DNA of 14,036 bases from Bacteroidota bacterium. Lineage in GTDB: Bacteria > Bacteroidota > Bacteroidia > Bacteroidales > UBA1556. The position numbers and the translations under genes are program-made. Shown here piece after piece: positions 13,380 to 14,036 of the stretch. The notes under the pieces were generated by a model. That model did no database searches. It was not told the origin of the DNA and saw only the letters and a program-made list of their open reading frames with translations. Where the stretch lies: NCBI GenBank assembly GCA_003648395.1, contig QMPB01000052.1:1-14036 (forward strand). Reading direction: 5' to 3'. Positions within the stretch are counted from its first letter, which is position 1; every line of letters begins with the position of its first letter.

Positions 13380-14036
13380 CACTTTCTTTCTTTTTTCTTT
13401 TCATTTAATCCTTTTTGAAAACCATACATGTCAATAATTTTAGCTTTTGGATAATTAATTCTAGTTTGTTTATTTTCATCAAAGCTTAATACATAAATCT
13501 CCTTTGCATATTTATCAATAATATCTTTGTTCTCTGTATAAAAGTGACTTATTAATTTAAGTGACTTTTCATTTACTCGTCTAAATCCAGATTGACCCTT
13601 ATAACGATTTCTAAAAGTATCACAGAAATAGTTATCGTATGCAGGCACAAAGCCAAAAACACCTAATAGTATTTTAGTAATCAAGGTTAAGTCTGCTTCT
13701 TTATTTTTTATTAGAATGTCCTTAATGCCATCATAGATTTCTTTTATCTTTTTAATGTTATCATCAGAATAATCAACATCTATTTCCCAATAGCTTTTAT
13801 CCAATTTAGATATATATACAATGGTTCTCTGTAGATATTTAACGCTTTTTTGCAAAATAAAACTAGACCCTCTATACATACCCCAACTTGCCAAGTAAAA
13901 ACCTAATACTAGACAGCTTTTTTCTATATCTTTTGTCAAATCAGAAGTACTCTTAAAATAACCATAACAATAGTCAAATGAGGCATAACGATGACATTCT
14001 TCAATATTTGTTTTATATTCCCCAATAACAGCTTCA
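13379..14036 (-). CDS. Conserved-looking hypothetical protein, 5' end outside window
   Basis: The frame is open from the right edge (first full codon at 14035) to TGA at 13381-13379, 218 codons visible. The TTG at 13939 is not the start: 32 further in-frame codons upstream read sensible protein (RYASFDYCYGYF). No signal peptide is seen in the visible part. Notable segments are CLVLGFYLASWGMYRGSSFIL and VFGFVPAYDNYF followed by FRNRY. These look like conserved motifs of a family I have seen only as 'hypothetical protein', and I cannot name it. The LGFYLASWGM helix is hydrophobic but looks like a buried core helix rather than a membrane segment. It overlaps the next gene by one base. The function is unknown. 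Confidence 0.75.
   Translation of the reverse strand, partial: EAVIGEYKTNIEECHRYASFDYCYGYFKSTSDLTKDIEKSCLVLGFYLASWGMYRGSSFILQKSVKYLQRTIVYISKLDKSYWEIDVDYSDDNIKKIKEIYDGIKDILIKNKEADLTLITKILLGVFGFVPAYDNYFCDTFRNRYKGQSGFRRVNEKSLKLISHFYTENKDIIDKYAKEIYVLSFDENKQTRINYPKAKIIDMYGFQKGLNEKKKERK

Noticed and set aside
13380..13382. GTG as the start of the 154-residue gene
   Set aside because: The ATG immediately after it gives the standard TGATG coupling; GTG remains possible but adds only one residue.
13937..13939. TTG as a start codon for the right-edge gene
   Set aside because: The frame stays open to the window edge with protein-like sequence, so the gene is 5'-truncated by the window.

Overview
The window looks like chromosomal DNA from an AT-rich member of the Bacteroidota (Flavobacteriia/Bacteroidia type). 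Three things support this. Two secreted proteins end in type IX secretion (Por) C-terminal sorting domains. Promoters fit the Bacteroidota TTTG-N19/20-TAnnTTTG pattern. Genes start without Shine-Dalgarno sequences, after A-rich leaders. I see no rRNA, tRNA, CRISPR array, transposase or integrase.

Layout, left to right. (1) The C-terminal part of a sodium:solute symporter (1-966, +). (2) A 740-residue T9SS-exported surface protein (1175-3397, +). It is bracketed by two identical 79-bp copies of the symporter gene's 3' end (889-967 and 3457-3535). (3) A gene-free stretch to 3896 holding a compact, highly structured inverted-repeat element with a GC-rich hairpin, then a terminator for the minus-strand genes. 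(4) A minus-strand pair, 8830 to 3897: a 961-residue secreted repeat protein resembling a tail fibre or trimeric stalk, then, 8 bp on, a PKD-containing T9SS protein. (5) A minus-strand two-component pair, 11653 to 9236: a NarL/LuxR-type response regulator and a 7TM sensor histidine kinase, directly abutting. (6) On the plus strand, a thioredoxin-like lipoprotein (11977-12753) with a textbook promoter and terminator. (7) On the minus strand at the right edge, two translationally coupled genes of unknown function, the first running off the window.

The window centres on the cell surface: an inner-membrane transporter, three secreted proteins and a lipoprotein with acidic residues after the lipid cysteine. 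The two-component pair lies immediately upstream, on the same strand, of the fibre/PKD gene pair, with no clear terminator between. A 7-bp-arm palindrome overlaps the predicted -33 box of that pair, so local control of the surface genes by this regulator is a reasonable but unproven idea.

The items most worth a second look are the 79-bp duplication that brackets one surface-protein gene while leaving the symporter gene intact, the 132-bp inverted-repeat element beside it, the two palindromes placed on promoter -33 boxes, and the uncharacterised right-edge gene pair.
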